Source: Erythrophleum ivorense
Lineage: Eukaryota > Streptophyta > Magnoliopsida > Fabales > Fabaceae
Reading direction: 5' to 3'
DNA: 64,000 nt
Assembly (NCBI GenBank): GCA_026724425.1
Contig: JAIUCV010001084.1
Location: 122,718 to 186,717, forward strand
Position numbers and translations under genes: made by a program
Part shown: positions 20,392 through 32,483 of the stretch, in pieces
Layout of the letters: every line of letters starts with the position of its first letter
Numbering within the stretch: position 1 is the stretch's first letter
Notes under the pieces: generated by a model
The model's database searches: none
Seen by the model: the letters and a program-made list of their open reading frames with translations, nothing else
Told to the model about the DNA's origin: nothing

Positions 20392-22651
20392 ATGACGTCA
20401 TCCATGTTTAGATCTCCTTGCAAGATTCCGGCAATGAAAAGGTTTGAGCAGAAGAACTACGTGGGCCTTAAACCACCGTCGTATAACGTGAAGATCAATC
20501 ATTTCGGAAGCACCGAAGTTGCTTGTCAACTGCAAAGGTTCGACTCCGCCATGATATGGCCGGTAAATACTCACGAGGCGCTTCTAGTGCCGAGTAAACT
20601 AGCTGCGCCTCCAGCGCCAAGTAAACCAGTCGAGCCTGTGACTGATCACCCTCTTGTAAGTAAACATTTTTTTTCTTACTCATAACTCCTTATATAGCCA
20701 AAAACCATTCCAATTTGACCAATCGAATTATTGTCATGCTTTAGACTCATTAATCGGTGGACTATTCCACGTTCACACTCAGAATTGGGAGATTAGTCAG
20801 GTGTTAAAAATGCGGATAATCCTTGGTTATTTAACCCCAAAAAAAAACAAAACTACTTTTTATTTTTGGCTTTAAACTTCTTTTGTTCTTCACGATCTAA
20901 TGTGAGATAAGTGTTTTCAGCAGCTAAACCGACGCCCACGTCGTAACCGGAAGTCCCCTACTCAGAGAGCTGCATTTCAAGAATCTAACATCTCTCCTGC
21001 AAACTTCATATACCCACTTTTCATTCATCAAGGTTTTTTTGAGTTTTGGTTATAAAAAAAAAGAGTAATATAGCTTTTGTGCATTAACATTTTTTTTCAC
21101 GTGACTATATATATATACCTTGGAGTCTCGCAGGTGAGGTGGACATTCCCATAAGTACGATGCCCGGACGTTACATTCTTGGCTGGAGACACGGCATCAT
21201 CGAAGAAGTGAGTGTTGCGTCTTTTCAAAAAGTTAGAGACTATAGAATGGATGTCTTCTCATTTTATATGTAAATCATTTTGCTCACGATTGTTCTAACA
21301 AACCACTCTTGTCTGTATTTTGGGAGGATTATAGGTTGCAAGGGCACGAGATGTTGGTGTTAATAGTATAATGTTATATCCAAAAGTTCCTGAGGCGTTA
21401 AAGGTTTCATAATTTTCGTCTTTATTGTTATGAACCCATACGAAGTTACGTACCATGCATCAATAATCAACTTTTCGTTTTTTACATAGTCTCCAACTGG
21501 GGAAGAGGCTTTCAACGACAACGGTCTAGTGCAAAGAACAGTTCGTCTTCTCAAAGACAGATTCCCTGATCTCGTAAGATACATGCATACATATATATGC
21601 TCATTAGCTAGAGGAAGTGACCCTGAACATGAACTAATTACTATTATTTTTTTAATTTCACAAGGTTATCTACACTGATGTCAATTTTGATGAGTACTCA
21701 ACAAGTGGGCATGGTGGGATCGTAAGAGAAGATGGTAGGAAATGTATTTTGTACATTTTTATTTATATATATAGAAAACAAGACTCTTTTGAGTGATTTC
21801 TGAAACAACTATCTATCTTATAGGCGTGATATTGAATGATGAAACAATTCACCAATTGCGCAAACAAGCAGTTTCTCAGGTAAAAAGAAAGCCTTCTTGA
21901 TCCAAATAAACATGCAAGAGGTTCAAAATTTTAATAAGAACGGATGCAGGCTCGAGCTGGAGCAGATGTTGTTTGTACCAGTGAGATGTTGGATGGTCGT
22001 GTAGGCGCGGTTCGTGCAGCTCTAGATGCTGAGGGATTTCACCATGTTTCCATCATGTCTTACTCTGTCAAGTAAAAATACTACATACTTAACGTGTCTT
22101 GATTTTATTTTATTTTCAGTCTAACCTAACTAATCGTAATCACTCTACCAACAGGTATACAAGTTCATTATACGGCCGTTTCCGCAAAGTGGAATTGGAC
22201 AAGAAAACGTAAAAAATAACTCTATTCTTGATTGTTAGTTTACTTTTACATTTACATGTTAAATGTTTACTTGACCATTTTAATTAATTTCTTGTTGTTA
22301 AATGCGTGAAGTTATCAGATAAACCCAGCAAATTCAAGAGAAGCATTGATCGAAGCACGAGAGGACGAAGCTGAAGGAGCTGATATTCTAATGGTGAAAC
22401 CAGCACTTCCTTCTCTCGATATCATACGCTTATTGAAGGATCAGACTCTATTGCCCATTGGAGCTTGCCAGGTTTCCGGTGAGTACTCCATGATCAAAGC
22501 CGCAGGACTTCTCAAGATGATCGATGAGGAAAAAGTTATGATGGAGTCACTGATGTGCTTACGCCGAGCTGGTGCTGATCTCATTCTTACTTACTTTGCT
22601 CTTCAAGCTGCTACAATATTATGCGGCGAGAATAGAAAATTTGTATTATAA
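20392..22651 (+). CDS. HEMB2: Delta-aminolevulinic acid dehydratase-like protein (HEMB2-type)
   Basis: Ten exons (20392..20655, 20921..21032, 21134..21207, 21335..21403, 21490..21573, 21665..21734, 21824..21879, 21950..22071, 22155..22208, 22312..22651) give 414 residues with no frame break. ALAD condenses two aminolevulinates to porphobilinogen in plastids. The N-terminal ~90 residues look like a plastid-targeting extension. The fold is clear: 'LYPKVPEAL', 'DGRVGAVRAALDAEGF', 'QINPANSREALIEAREDEA' and 'ACQVSGEYSMIKAAG'. Both Schiff-base lysines are present ('MSYSVKYTSS' and 'ILMVKPALPSLD'). However, the Asp-rich metal region reads 'YSTSGHGGIV' where I expect SSDGHDGIV, and the active-site lid is about 7 residues short ('YGRFRKVELDKKTYQ'). 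It may therefore be a divergent, possibly impaired, paralog of the main enzyme. Confidence 0.9.
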
Positions 22652-23766
22652 CTAATTGATGGTTTGTTTGTTTTATGTTTAGTATGCACTAATTTATTTT
22701 AAATAAATCACAACCATAATTGTAGACAATTAGCAAAATAATTTACAAAAGTTAATATTGTTACACATATATACAAATGCATGAAATGATTCTTGAAACA
22801 ATCTAGACTTCTTTATATCCCAATTCTAATAAACAAATCCTTTCTCATCTTTATGTAAAGCTGGCTACATATATATGTATTCTTGCGAATTCTATTATTT
22901 CTTCTTGTATTTTTAATTTTTGTAAACTGATTTTCCTCACTAAAACTTTATTTATCAACTATTTCAACCTGAAACTATCTTCAGTATTTATTTATTTTTC
23001 TTGATAACCAACTATCTTCAGTAATTTTTTTTTTTTTTTTGAACTTTTACTTATCTTCAGTAATATGTCGTAGTTGAATTTGCCACGATAAATCTTAGAT
23101 CAATCCTTAAACTGCTACAAACTCTGAGATGGCGAAAAAAGTAGAAATTGTAGTACACTTTTTTTTTTGTCGGCAGAAATGTATACTCTTGTTTATTACT
23201 TCCGTTACAAGTACCCAGAAAATAATATCCCACGCAAACCAAGAATATTATTTTTTGGTAAAGCAAACCAAGAAAATTATGACCCAAAATCTTCTCGTTT
23301 GTATGCTTTCGAATTTCGTATTTTTATTCTTGGATTTTGGGTAACCCTCCAATTATCTTTAGTTGACGTTACTGTTCTTTGTCTTATTTGCAAGCTAATC
23401 AAATATGTAAGCTCTGTTGTGAATATCATAAACCTTCTTTTAACAAAAAAAAAATATCACAAACCTCAACTAATCACCGTAAATTTAAGTTACCTATTTC
23501 GTAGCAAATACTCAACTTAACGTCCAATATCCCATTTATAAAATTCCGAAATTACACAAATAAGCTACACTATTACAGATGCTCTTTAAAATATCACTAC
23601 ACTTTGGACGAGATTTCTAATGCAATACATGCGGTTAACACGTTAAAAAGGAAAAAGCTTACTTTACACAAACAAAAAAATAGAAGCAAAGAAACATTAA
23701 TATAATTTATGTAAGACCTAAAACATAACAACCCAAAAATTAAACTTGGGAAGATTGTCTCTATAC
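22652..23766. other. HEMB2/ILL6 convergent intergenic spacer
   Basis: AT-rich, with T-runs (23026-23040, 23158-23168). No supported gene; the overlapping open frames at 23057-23520 on both strands lack any recognisable protein feature. Confidence 0.5.
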
Positions 23767-26637
23767 CTATAAACGTTTATCATATAAGTATCTCTCAGCT
23801 ACGGCCGCATGAACGGCTGCTCCAACCGGTAAAATATCTTCATCGATCATGAAATGCGGTGAATGACCGATGTGGACTGATCCGAGTTCTTCATTTCTAA
23901 TGCCAATGAAGTAGAATGCGGCCGGGATGATCTCTGAGTAGAATGCGAAATCTTCGGCTCCCATCATTTGTGGAGCTACCGTGAAGTGGCTATCTCCGAG
24001 CAAATCAACCGTGACTTTCTTCAAGTGGTTGTATGTTGCGTCGTTGTTTGTGGTTGGTGGGTAGATCGCATTTTCATCTTCAAAGAAGTTTACCGTCGCT
24101 GTGTAACCGAAAACCCCGACCTGATCTACGAGTACCTGCCGTTACAAAAGATAAATGTATTTAGTATCACTGTTTTTCTAGGAAACTTTTTGTTTCTTAG
24201 ACAAAAAAAAAACAAAAAAGCAAAATTTAGCCACCTCTCGAATACGCTTCATAAGGTAGTAAAAGCTTGAGTTGGAGAAAGCTCTGTATGTTCCACCGAG
24301 GACCACCGTGTCCGGCAACATATCGAGACTGTGACCGCCATCAAATGAAGTCACCGACACAACCTATATACAGTTCGAGAAAATGGGAATCAGAATCCAC
24401 TTTTTATAGTTTTCAAATTTTCTTGCGGTGGATTTTGAGAAGCACCTGAGCGTCAAGAGGACTTGCTTCACGCGACACAATCCCTTGAAGGCTAATGACG
24501 GCGGAAGAAGCCGCAAGAATAAGATCAGCAGAGTTGCCGCTCTCCTCCGCGGTGATCACTGCTCGGAATATTCCACATCCGGCGAGCAGAGGACCACTCC
24601 TAGATCCAATCACACCCGTTGGATGGAAGTGGGACACATGGACGGCGAAGATAGCCTCCACGTCTTCCAATGCACCGTCTTCGATCATTTTCTTGGCGCC
24701 GTTTCCGGCTTCTTCTGCCGGTTGGAATAACAGAACCACAGTTCCCTGTAAATAATGTTACCAAGAAATGTTCCTTTTTAGTTACATGATGTAGAAATTG
24801 TTATTCGTATACTCAGTAACTAAAATGCGTTTGTGATAAATTTTAGAGCATCTCCAATGCATATATTATCCCATTTTTCATTTTGGAATTGGATTATAAA
24901 CGAATTAATAGGCTCAATTGGTTGAATTTGGATGGTTTCCCCCTTATGCTTGAAAACAAATATTTAATTGGCGTTACTTCACAAGTTGTCATGATACCAA
25001 AACAGGCAGTGACCCACCAAGAAACAAAAAAATTTAAAATCTTACCAAGAAATTGAAAATACATACACTTTAATTTTGAATAAGAAATTAAACCAGAGCA
25101 CTATAAAATGAAAATTATCAAATTTTCTAACTATCTAGTAATGTTACAAAAAAATGGAGTTTCATGAAGTACCTTAAGAAGATGTTCACGAGACTTCAGA
25201 ATATGGGCAGCACCAAGAAGCATAGTCACATGTGCATCATGACCACAAGCATGCATTTTACCAGCAACTTTACTTTTGTGTTTCCATTCCACTGCTTCCT
25301 ATTTTACATGACCACGATTAATATTATGTTTCTTTCGTATAAAAACAAAACTTGCAAAGAGAGGTCTGTATATGCGTTATCTTTTTAATTTGATAACTAG
25401 ATATGCGTTATCTATAACCACTTCACCTCAACCCCACGATACATCAATATATCATTATCATCATATCTCATGTGACACGGTTTCTGTGTCAGCGAGTAAC
25501 AATATGGAAGTACATAATATTGCCTACAATGGATATTTTCACATGGTAAAATGAAACAAAGAATATAAGGACTTAAGTTCAAAACATGGGTATTATGCCA
25601 GTATCAAGTCATCATTACATATAAAGTGTACATTTAACCCAAAAACTCTTTCACTTTCCCTTCGAAAAGAGCTGGTCCTGAGTTCTAAATCACTGCAAGC
25701 TTAGGGAAAATAACACCGGCTCTGATTATTTAAAATGAGATTTTTGTAAATATTTTAGTTTATTTTTCCAACGTGAATTTTCGAAATATTATATATGGAT
25801 ATACATTGTGATTTTAAAATATTTTATACTATTGCAAGATGACCCACTATTTTGAAAAACCACGTGCCATAAACTTTCTATTTATTTAGGAAAATGCCAA
25901 TGTCTATCATGCAAGTTACTTCTATTTTTAGTTTACAGGCAAGTTACCCCTAATTTACTTATACTACAAATTATCCCCAATTATAATCTCTAAATTATAT
26001 AGCAAATTCACCCATTATACAATAGTATTTACAATATTAGGTGTAATACAATCTATGTAGCATATATCTAAGTAGTAAGTACACATGCACATAAATCATT
26101 TTAATATAAAACCAAACAAAAAACATTTACTTTGTTGGAATCAGGAGAAGGTTTTTTATTTACCTGAATCGGGAGTGCGTCCATATCAGCACGCACAGCA
26201 ACAAAAGGTGGGCCACCGGATCCGATCCAAGCCCGAATACCCGTTTTCGCCAACGGATACCTATACCGGATCCCCATACGATCCAGCTCGGTCCGGACAA
26301 GCCTACTCGTCTCATACTCTTCAAACGCAAGCTCCGGATTCTCATGGATCGTCCTCCTCACGCGCTTGAGCCACGCAACGTTCTCAGGCTCGTAAGACAG
26401 CCTAAGAATCTCACTGGAACAGGCTTGGGTCCAAACAAGGCACTCATCTGACCCGACCCGACTCGGTGTACCCGAGGACAGGTTCTTGGTTGGTGTCGGA
26501 CGTAGTAACGTCCCTAAAGGACTGTTGTCGTCTGGATATTTTAGATCTATGAAAGGTAATTCGGTGGCGATGGTGAGAGAGAGGTTGATTATGGTTAGAG
26601 AGATTGAGAGAAGGTTGAGTTTCTGGAGATTGTCCAT
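23767..26637 (-). CDS. ILL6: IAA-amino acid hydrolase ILR1-like 6 (M20 peptidase)
   Basis: Five exons (26164..26637, 25173..25298, 24446..24745, 24235..24363, 23767..24135) encode 465 residues. ILR1-like amidohydrolases release free hormone from amino-acid conjugates; ILL6 is known for jasmonoyl-isoleucine turnover in the ER/endomembrane system. Landmarks are a hydrophobic N terminus, 'RRTIHENPELAFEEYETS', 'VAVRADMDALPIQ', metal-binding 'MHACGHDAHVTMLLGAA', 'FQPAEEAGNGAKKM' with the catalytic Glu pair, 'DGGHSLDMLPDTVVLGG' and 'MMGAEDFAFYSE'. Metal-ligand Cys, His and Glu residues are all present. The C terminus 'RYLYDKRL' is not a standard KDEL/HDEL signal. The introns hold AT-rich DNA; the longest (about 0.9 kb) includes possible MITE relics. 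Confidence 0.95.
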
Positions 26638-26699
26638 AACTCTGTTGCTCTGTTTTGAAAGAGAGAAAGAGAAAGAGAGAAGGAAACAGAGTGAAGAGA

Positions 26700-26792
26700 G
26701 AGAGAGAGAGATTTGGGCATGTGGGGATAAAATGGGTAAAGAGAGCGAGATTTGACCATGTGGGGATAAAGGAGAGATTTTCAGTCACGTGG
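26700..26792 (-). promoter_or_regulatory. ILL6 leader duplication and G-box
   Basis: The segment 'CATGTGGGGATAAA' occurs twice (about 26717 and 26757) in the upstream region, each preceded by GAGATTTG. A perfect G-box CACGTG lies at 26786-26791, about 150 bp upstream of the ATG. G-boxes are MYC2/bZIP sites, consistent with jasmonate or wound induction of ILL6; the functional link is inferred. Confidence 0.5.
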
Positions 26793-26794
26793 TG

Positions 26795-28032
26795 AATTAG
26801 GTGTCGTATCGTAACGGTTGATGTGGGGCCCACTACTTTCGACGGAGAGAAGTCGTCAGAGTTTATCTCATTTTCTCTGACACGCTTTTTTCATCCTTTC
26901 TTTTTTTGGGCGGTGATATCAATTTTGGGGTTAGTCCAAAATCGGATGCCTTGAAATTTCAAAGTTTTTGGGTCGGTGAGTTTTTTTTTTTTTCACTGAA
27001 ATTATATGATTTGTAAAATATTACATCGTAGAAAAGAAAAAAAAATTAAGCCACAATAATATTTTCCAATCCTTTTTCAAGATAAAACCATCCAAAACTT
27101 TTTAAAACAAAAAAAAATATATATTATTTTAATATAATTACATTTTGATTAAATTTAAATTTTTAAAAATGAATGAAACTAATAAAAAGTGACACATGTA
27201 CATGTGTGATTTTAAGTTCTTATAAACATTTCAAATGTTTTCATTTATGAAGACATTATGATCACCAAAGGAGGAAGATGTGTTGGTCTTTTAAGACAAG
27301 GTTTTAAATCACATGGTTAAAATATCATTTTCTATAGTAGTCCAATGCCCTATGCCCTATTATAAAAGCCGGCTGTGGTGACCGGTTAACCTCTTTATTA
27401 TGATGATTTAAGTTTGACCGACCAAAAAAATCACAACTTCATAATAACTGATATTTTCATTGATTTCAACTTTATAGTACTAGACCTCTATTTTCGAAAA
27501 ACCAAACTTGAATCCGAATCCAAACTGAAGAGATATTCAAATACCTAAAATATAATTACATACCTAAAAAAATATTATTTATCTCTAAATTTCAAATAAG
27601 CAAATTATCCAAAAATATAATTATGTTTACCAAAATAAAATAAATATCCCAAAATATCAAAAATGAAAAGTTAAATATGCCAAAGTTTACCCAAAATTTA
27701 TCAATTACATATAATTTGAGTATCCGAATCCCGGAATTAGACGGAACCAAACAAAACCAACCCAAAGATTAAAAATATTCGAACGGGTCATGTGAAAGAT
27801 CCGACCCGGAAGCGAACCGATTACCCGACCTTAGCTCTCCCAGAAACCACTGGAACAAGGCAAAATGAGAACTTTTGTTCTTACCTCTGCTAGAAACCAC
27901 TAGAACAAGAACAAGGCATCAAACTTACATTAAAACTCTACTGATCGTGTCCGTAGCCAAACTAACTTGATACAGGATCTTAAAAACGAGATTTTGGTGA
28001 ACCCTTAACAAGATTACCAGTAGATAAGAAAA
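26795..28032. other. Intergenic, AT-rich, with CCGAAC-type repeat remnants
   Basis: No supported gene. The 27500-27830 part carries the same CCGAA/ACCGA-rich degenerate repeat style as 12120-12640. Short T and A runs occur elsewhere. Confidence 0.5.
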
Positions 28033-28338
28033 ATGTTCTTCTTCTTCGTCGGTGGATTAGGGCAACAAGTGCGACAAGTCCTGAAATCCGGCGCCGGAAA
28101 CTGCATAAGATGCGGCTCTGAAGCCGATTTGGTCGAGTACGACAAAGTCTTGAAACTCTTCTTCGTTCCGGTCTGGAGATGGCCCGGGAAAGATCCTCTC
28201 CTCCATTGTAGAGACTGCGACCTGTTTTTCCCTCAATCTCTACAATCACCGCCGGTTTCTCTAGCTACTTGCCGCTTCTGCGATCGTGTCGTCAAGCCCG
28301 AGTTCCGTTTTTGCCCCTTTTGTGGCTCTTCTTTGTAA
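28033..28338 (+). CDS. Small zinc-ribbon protein (At1g44414-like)
   Basis: A single-exon protein of 101 residues with three Cys pairs arranged as zinc ribbons: 'CIRCGSEADL', 'CRDCDLFFPQ', 'CRFCDRVV' and 'CPFCGSSL'. A hydrophobic stretch with 'LFFVPVWRWPGKDPLLHC' lies in the middle. The start is the first Met, 'MFFFFVGGLGQQVRQ'. The function is not known to me; the family is conserved in plants. It faces CAO tail to tail with about 460 bp between stop codons. There are no frame breaks. Confidence 0.8.
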   Translation: MFFFFVGGLGQQVRQVLKSGAGNCIRCGSEADLVEYDKVLKLFFVPVWRWPGKDPLLHCRDCDLFFPQSLQSPPVSLATCRFCDRVVKPEFRFCPFCGSSL

Positions 28339-28798
28339 ATTTTGCTCTGTTTTCCAAAAAGTTGTACTTTTTATTTAATTTACAGAGTCTTCGTGTTGTG
28401 TTCTTTCCTTCAAAATCACAATCACAATAACACACTGTATTTGCTGATTTTGTTGTTTGCTTATTGTCTCTGTGTGGTCGCATGTTCATGTTCATGTTCG
28501 ATTTCTGAATATTCAATTTATCATTCACTGTACACAGGAAAAATGGAACAACAACAACAATATATCTCCTTTATGATTTACAGTGGATGATTGTTTTTTT
28601 TTTTTTTTCCATATCTACGCAAAAGTCTTTTGTTTCATCGTCTTCAAAAAGATGAATCCACCAAACTCCAGAAATCGTCACTCCGGCCCAAGCATCCTTC
28701 TCTGCTGTCTGAGTAACACTTTTCTTAGTAAGGAGGTCTCTTGGTGAATGAATGAGAGAGCTGCTCAAAAACATTAGATTTACTTCTTCAATAAACAG

Positions 28799-31393
28799 TT
28801 AGCTTGAGAATGGTAATTTAGCATCGCCGCGATCTACCGCGTTCCTCCATAGTCTATACCGAACTCCGAGCTTATCATAAGCAACCGGTAAGTTCCATAT
28901 GTTTGCACCATTCAACATCCGTTCTTGCTGTCCTAATACAAGCCTTAGATCTTCGTTTAAGACCTGGAAAACAGAGAAACAAAACGATGATTTAGATCAT
29001 CCTTGTGAATGGTATTCAAGATTGATCGATATTCGTTTTGTTTTTTACTTTACCTGTTCTGCGAAATGTCTCCAGAGATGTTCCATGAACGGAACATTCT
29101 TCAATATAGGAGCAAAGTCTAGTGACATACGGTATAAGAGTCTTGTCTTGTTTCTTGAAGAAGGTAAACAAACATGGAGTTGATGAAGATGTGTTGCACA
29201 CTGCTTAGTGCTCTTCCCTTCTAGTTTCCCCGGTTTGGAGATCCCGATTGTCGATAGCACGATACAAGGCGGTTTAAACTCCATATCGATTGGATATGGA
29301 TCCCAGTATCCTTGTAGACCAGAGGATGGCGTTAAGAACTTCACCAAGCTGCAAGAGCAGAGACAAAAAGAAAGCTTGAGACAAAACAGATTCATCTTAA
29401 CACGAAAACAGTCATGAGAGTAAGACAAACCTTGGGACACTCCAGCCTTTAGCAAAAGTTGATGTGTGAGTGAATGGAGCATGAGCAAGATCCAAGAGAT
29501 TGTCAAGAAGTAAACCGTGTTCCACAGGAAGGTCCATTACTAGCTGAAATTATGTAAGAAAACAGATAAGAAAATGCTATGAGAAGATTGGATTGGAGCT
29601 AGTTACTTCTTGAAATGTAAGAATGTACCTCAGCATGGATTACAAACCCTGAAGGAGGTTGTAAAGAAGGAAGGGTAGGTGCAGGAGGATCATCTCCAGG
29701 CCAGGCCCAGATCATACCGTCTTGTTCAAGACAAGGTATCGACTTTATCTTCACATTCAATAGCTTCGTTGATGGCATTTTTGTACATTTCCCATCGGTT
29801 GAGTATTCCCATCCTACAAGATCACATCTTCCTTAGAGACAAGAATGTCTTTTTCAAAACGTATCAACAGGTACAGAGAATGTATTACTTACCATGGTAA
29901 GGACACTGGATACGTCCATTGTTCACTGTGCCAAGATCGAGAGGACAAGCTCTATGCGCACACGTGTTTCGTACACATCCCGGTTTCCCGTCTTCTCCTC
30001 TAAAGATAACCCATGGTTGCTCAAAGCAATCAATTGGTACCTTAACAGACATCGACAATAGCATTTCTTAGAACCTTGTAAGCAAAAGGGAGATGGACAA
30101 ATGAATCAAGAAAGAACCTTTATACATACCATTGTGTCATGCTTGAGATCTGCGGTGAAAGCAACGGGATACCAAAAGTTCTTTAACCGTGGACTATAAG
30201 GCTGTACCGGACCAGAAACGTTCAAGGTTTTCGCACCGATGTTTGTCTTTTCCCTGTCTAAGTCCTGGACAGAGGTTGAAGACGAAGGTTTATCTGATTC
30301 TGCTGTGACTCTACCGGGTAACAACCTATCATTAACCAATTCTTCCATGTGAGCTAACTTGTCCAAAGCAGTTGAAACCCTTGCTTCAGATATATGAACC
30401 TGTTTCGTTTCGACTCAAAAAGTTAGAACGAGTTTGACGAACGAGCACTGATTAAAAAGCTAATCACTTTGCATTCTTGTGAACCTGTTGGTGTGCTTTA
30501 GCTAGTTCTTCCTGCAATCCAGCTAGTTCTTTCTTCACAGTACCGATCGACTTGTACTCACGAGCTAGAGGATTAAGTACATCAACGACCTGATATAAAA
30601 TTCATTCCAAAATTATCATTAAGAACACAGCCAATGCTAAACATAAACCATGAAATGATTCATAAAAAAAAAAAAAGCCAAATATCTAAAATTTGTGCTA
30701 CAAAAACAAATATTTGAAGACATGTGAGTAGTGAAAGCTGATCAATCCCAATACAATCACTGAAATGATAAACTTTAAAGGAGTTCAATGGCTCAACACA
30801 TAGCTATCACTCTACTCTATATAGCCTAAGACAGAATGTAGCAGAAAGTCTCTCTGGTTTCACAGCTCTATCCTTATCATAAGCTAAAGAACGTAACTTG
30901 ACGAACCGGATAGGGTTAAGCAAGCTCAAAAGAGGTCAATGTAGATGATACTCAAGTGAGGAACAAACCTTATCATGAAGAATCATGATGGTAAGGAGAT
31001 CTTGACGAGCACGCCAATCCAAATATTGAATATCAAATCTAGCAACTTCAAGAGCTTGATTTACATCCAAGAACTTGCCTTTATAAGGAGGAGCTTTCGT
31101 TCTAGGATCCTCAACATCAAACAAAGGTCCCCATTGGCTCTTCTTCTCAATTAATCCACTTTCTTCTCCAAACACAGCAAAAACCCTGAATTCTCCTTTC
31201 ACTCCCTGAAAAGCAACAGCAGTCACTCAAAAATCAAAACTTTACAGGCCACAAACAAAACCCATATCCCAAAAACGCAATTAGACACTGGTTTAAGCAA
31301 AGTTACCTTCTTTCTGGTGAGTTTAGATGATCTAGTTTTACAGAAGGAGATAGGAAGAGATAAAGCAGAAGAAGCAAACACGGCGGCGTTCAT
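28799..31393 (-). CDS. CAO: Chlorophyllide a oxygenase (chlorophyll b synthase)
   Basis: Nine exons (31307..31393, 30969..31205, 30485..30589, 30130..30399, 29893..30040, 29629..29813, 29431..29543, 29054..29348, 28799..28963) join to 534 residues, within two of the A. thaliana protein. The enzyme is a plastid Rieske mono-oxygenase that converts chlorophyllide a to b. Order: transit peptide ('MNAAVFASSALSLPISFCKT'), regulatory A domain ('SQWGPLFDVEDP'), linker, then the catalytic domain. The Rieske [2Fe-2S] ligands are C-x-H in 'RNTCAHRACPLDL' and C-x2-H in 'CPYHGWEY'. The mononuclear iron site is in 'LLDLAHAPFTHTSTF'. The end is 'VRYRLWRNAVDRGD'. All splice sites are GT-AG and no indel disrupts the frame. 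Confidence 0.97.
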
Positions 31394-31557
31394 AGCGTCA
31401 CCGGAAAGAAGTCGGAGAGAAGAAGAAAAGAAACGAAGAAGACAATAGAAAACAAATCAGAGAAAGGGATTTTCTTTTATTAATCGGAAGTTTTAGAGGA
31501 TTTTTTTGTTGATAAGAGAAGAGAGTTCTTCGCAAATCTGAGCAAGCCTCCGGAAAG

Positions 31558-31570
31558 ATGACACGTGTAC
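31558..31570 (-). promoter_or_regulatory. G-box upstream of CAO
   Basis: A near-palindromic 'GACACGTGTAC' containing CACGTG at 31562-31567, about 170 bp upstream of the CAO start codon. G-boxes of this type are bound by PIF/HY5-class factors at light-regulated chlorophyll genes; use here is inferred. Confidence 0.5.
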
Positions 31571-31978
31571 AAATATTTGCAATGAGGATGTACACCTGGC
31601 AGTACTATCATCCACATGATGCTTAACCGGGATTTGCCAGCTCGGATTCTCCAAGATATCTTTTGGCTATATTGCTTTGTGAATTCTTTCTTGCAAGTTT
31701 ATTTTCTTTTGTCATTATCCAACTTTGGTTTACCATCAGTAGTTTTACTTTTGGTCCAAAATATACATACATTTGTCTTTTCAAAAATATTCGAACAGAA
31801 AAGGAATCTGAGAGTGTTCCAGTGACTTTGTATTCCCCAATTGGTACAGAAGCGTATTTAGTCTTTTTAGAAGACAAAAAAACTTGCTTCAAACTTAATA
31901 CTATGATATCGTAGAAAAAAATAGAGTTGAGAGAGCAATAATAAAAAAATAAAGATATAGATAGATGAGAAAACTTTG

Positions 31979-32483
31979 TGTAACATCTCGACCGTCATTG
32001 TTTGTGGGTTTCGAACTTTTTCTCGATCTGCGGATTTCTTGATTTCCTGTCTAATGGTCGGGATAAGTTTGAAAAACTTGTTTACTGGTTTTTGTTAAAT
32101 CATCACATATTTTTTTGTGTTTTGTCCTCATTCGTACGATGTTGTTGCTCACTCATTTTTAGGTTGACGGGTTTCTCATTGCAAACTACGGTACATCCGG
32201 AAGACGGCCTAAAATCACTCGTTATTATGAAAATATTCTTTTCGAGCCATTGCATAGTGGGATCCATTGCATAGTAGGAGTAATGCCGATGCAGTTATGA
32301 ATAAAGTAAAGCCTAAGAAGAACCGAGAAAAAGAAAAGTATGTTGTTTCCTATTACGATTAGGACTAATGTTTTGTTATAAATAGAGGTGTCGAGTTGTG
32401 ACATTCTTTATGAGTTTAGAGTTGAGAGATTGAGAGCTTGAGAGAGTTTTCTTAAGTTAATAAAGAGAGTTATTCTTTATACA
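31979..32483 (+). mobile_element. Probable solo LTR of a retrotransposon
   Basis: A roughly 505-bp segment starts 'TGTAACATCTCGACC' and ends 'TTATTCTTTATACA', giving the TG..CA ends of LTRs. Near the end it has a TATA-like 'TTATAAATAGAGGTG' (32377) and an AATAAAG polyadenylation signal (32458), in the order expected for the U3-R-U5 of an LTR. No internal gag/pol follows. The flanking 5-mers are CTTTG and ATTTT, which do not match, so the edge or the target duplication has decayed. Confidence 0.5.

Noticed and set aside
24428..24755. Plus-strand frames opposite ILL6 exon 3
   Set aside because: Antisense shadows of a GC-richer coding exon; no motifs.
24846..25130. MITE starting GAGCATCTCCAATG in an ILL6 intron
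   Set aside because: Left motif is MITE-like but no inverted right end or target duplication could be found.
28571..28774. 67-codon open frame just downstream of the CAO stop on the same strand
   Set aside because: Lies in the presumed CAO 3' UTR, has no splice sites linking it to CAO and no recognised similarity, though its composition is protein-like (SGVWWIHLFEDDE).
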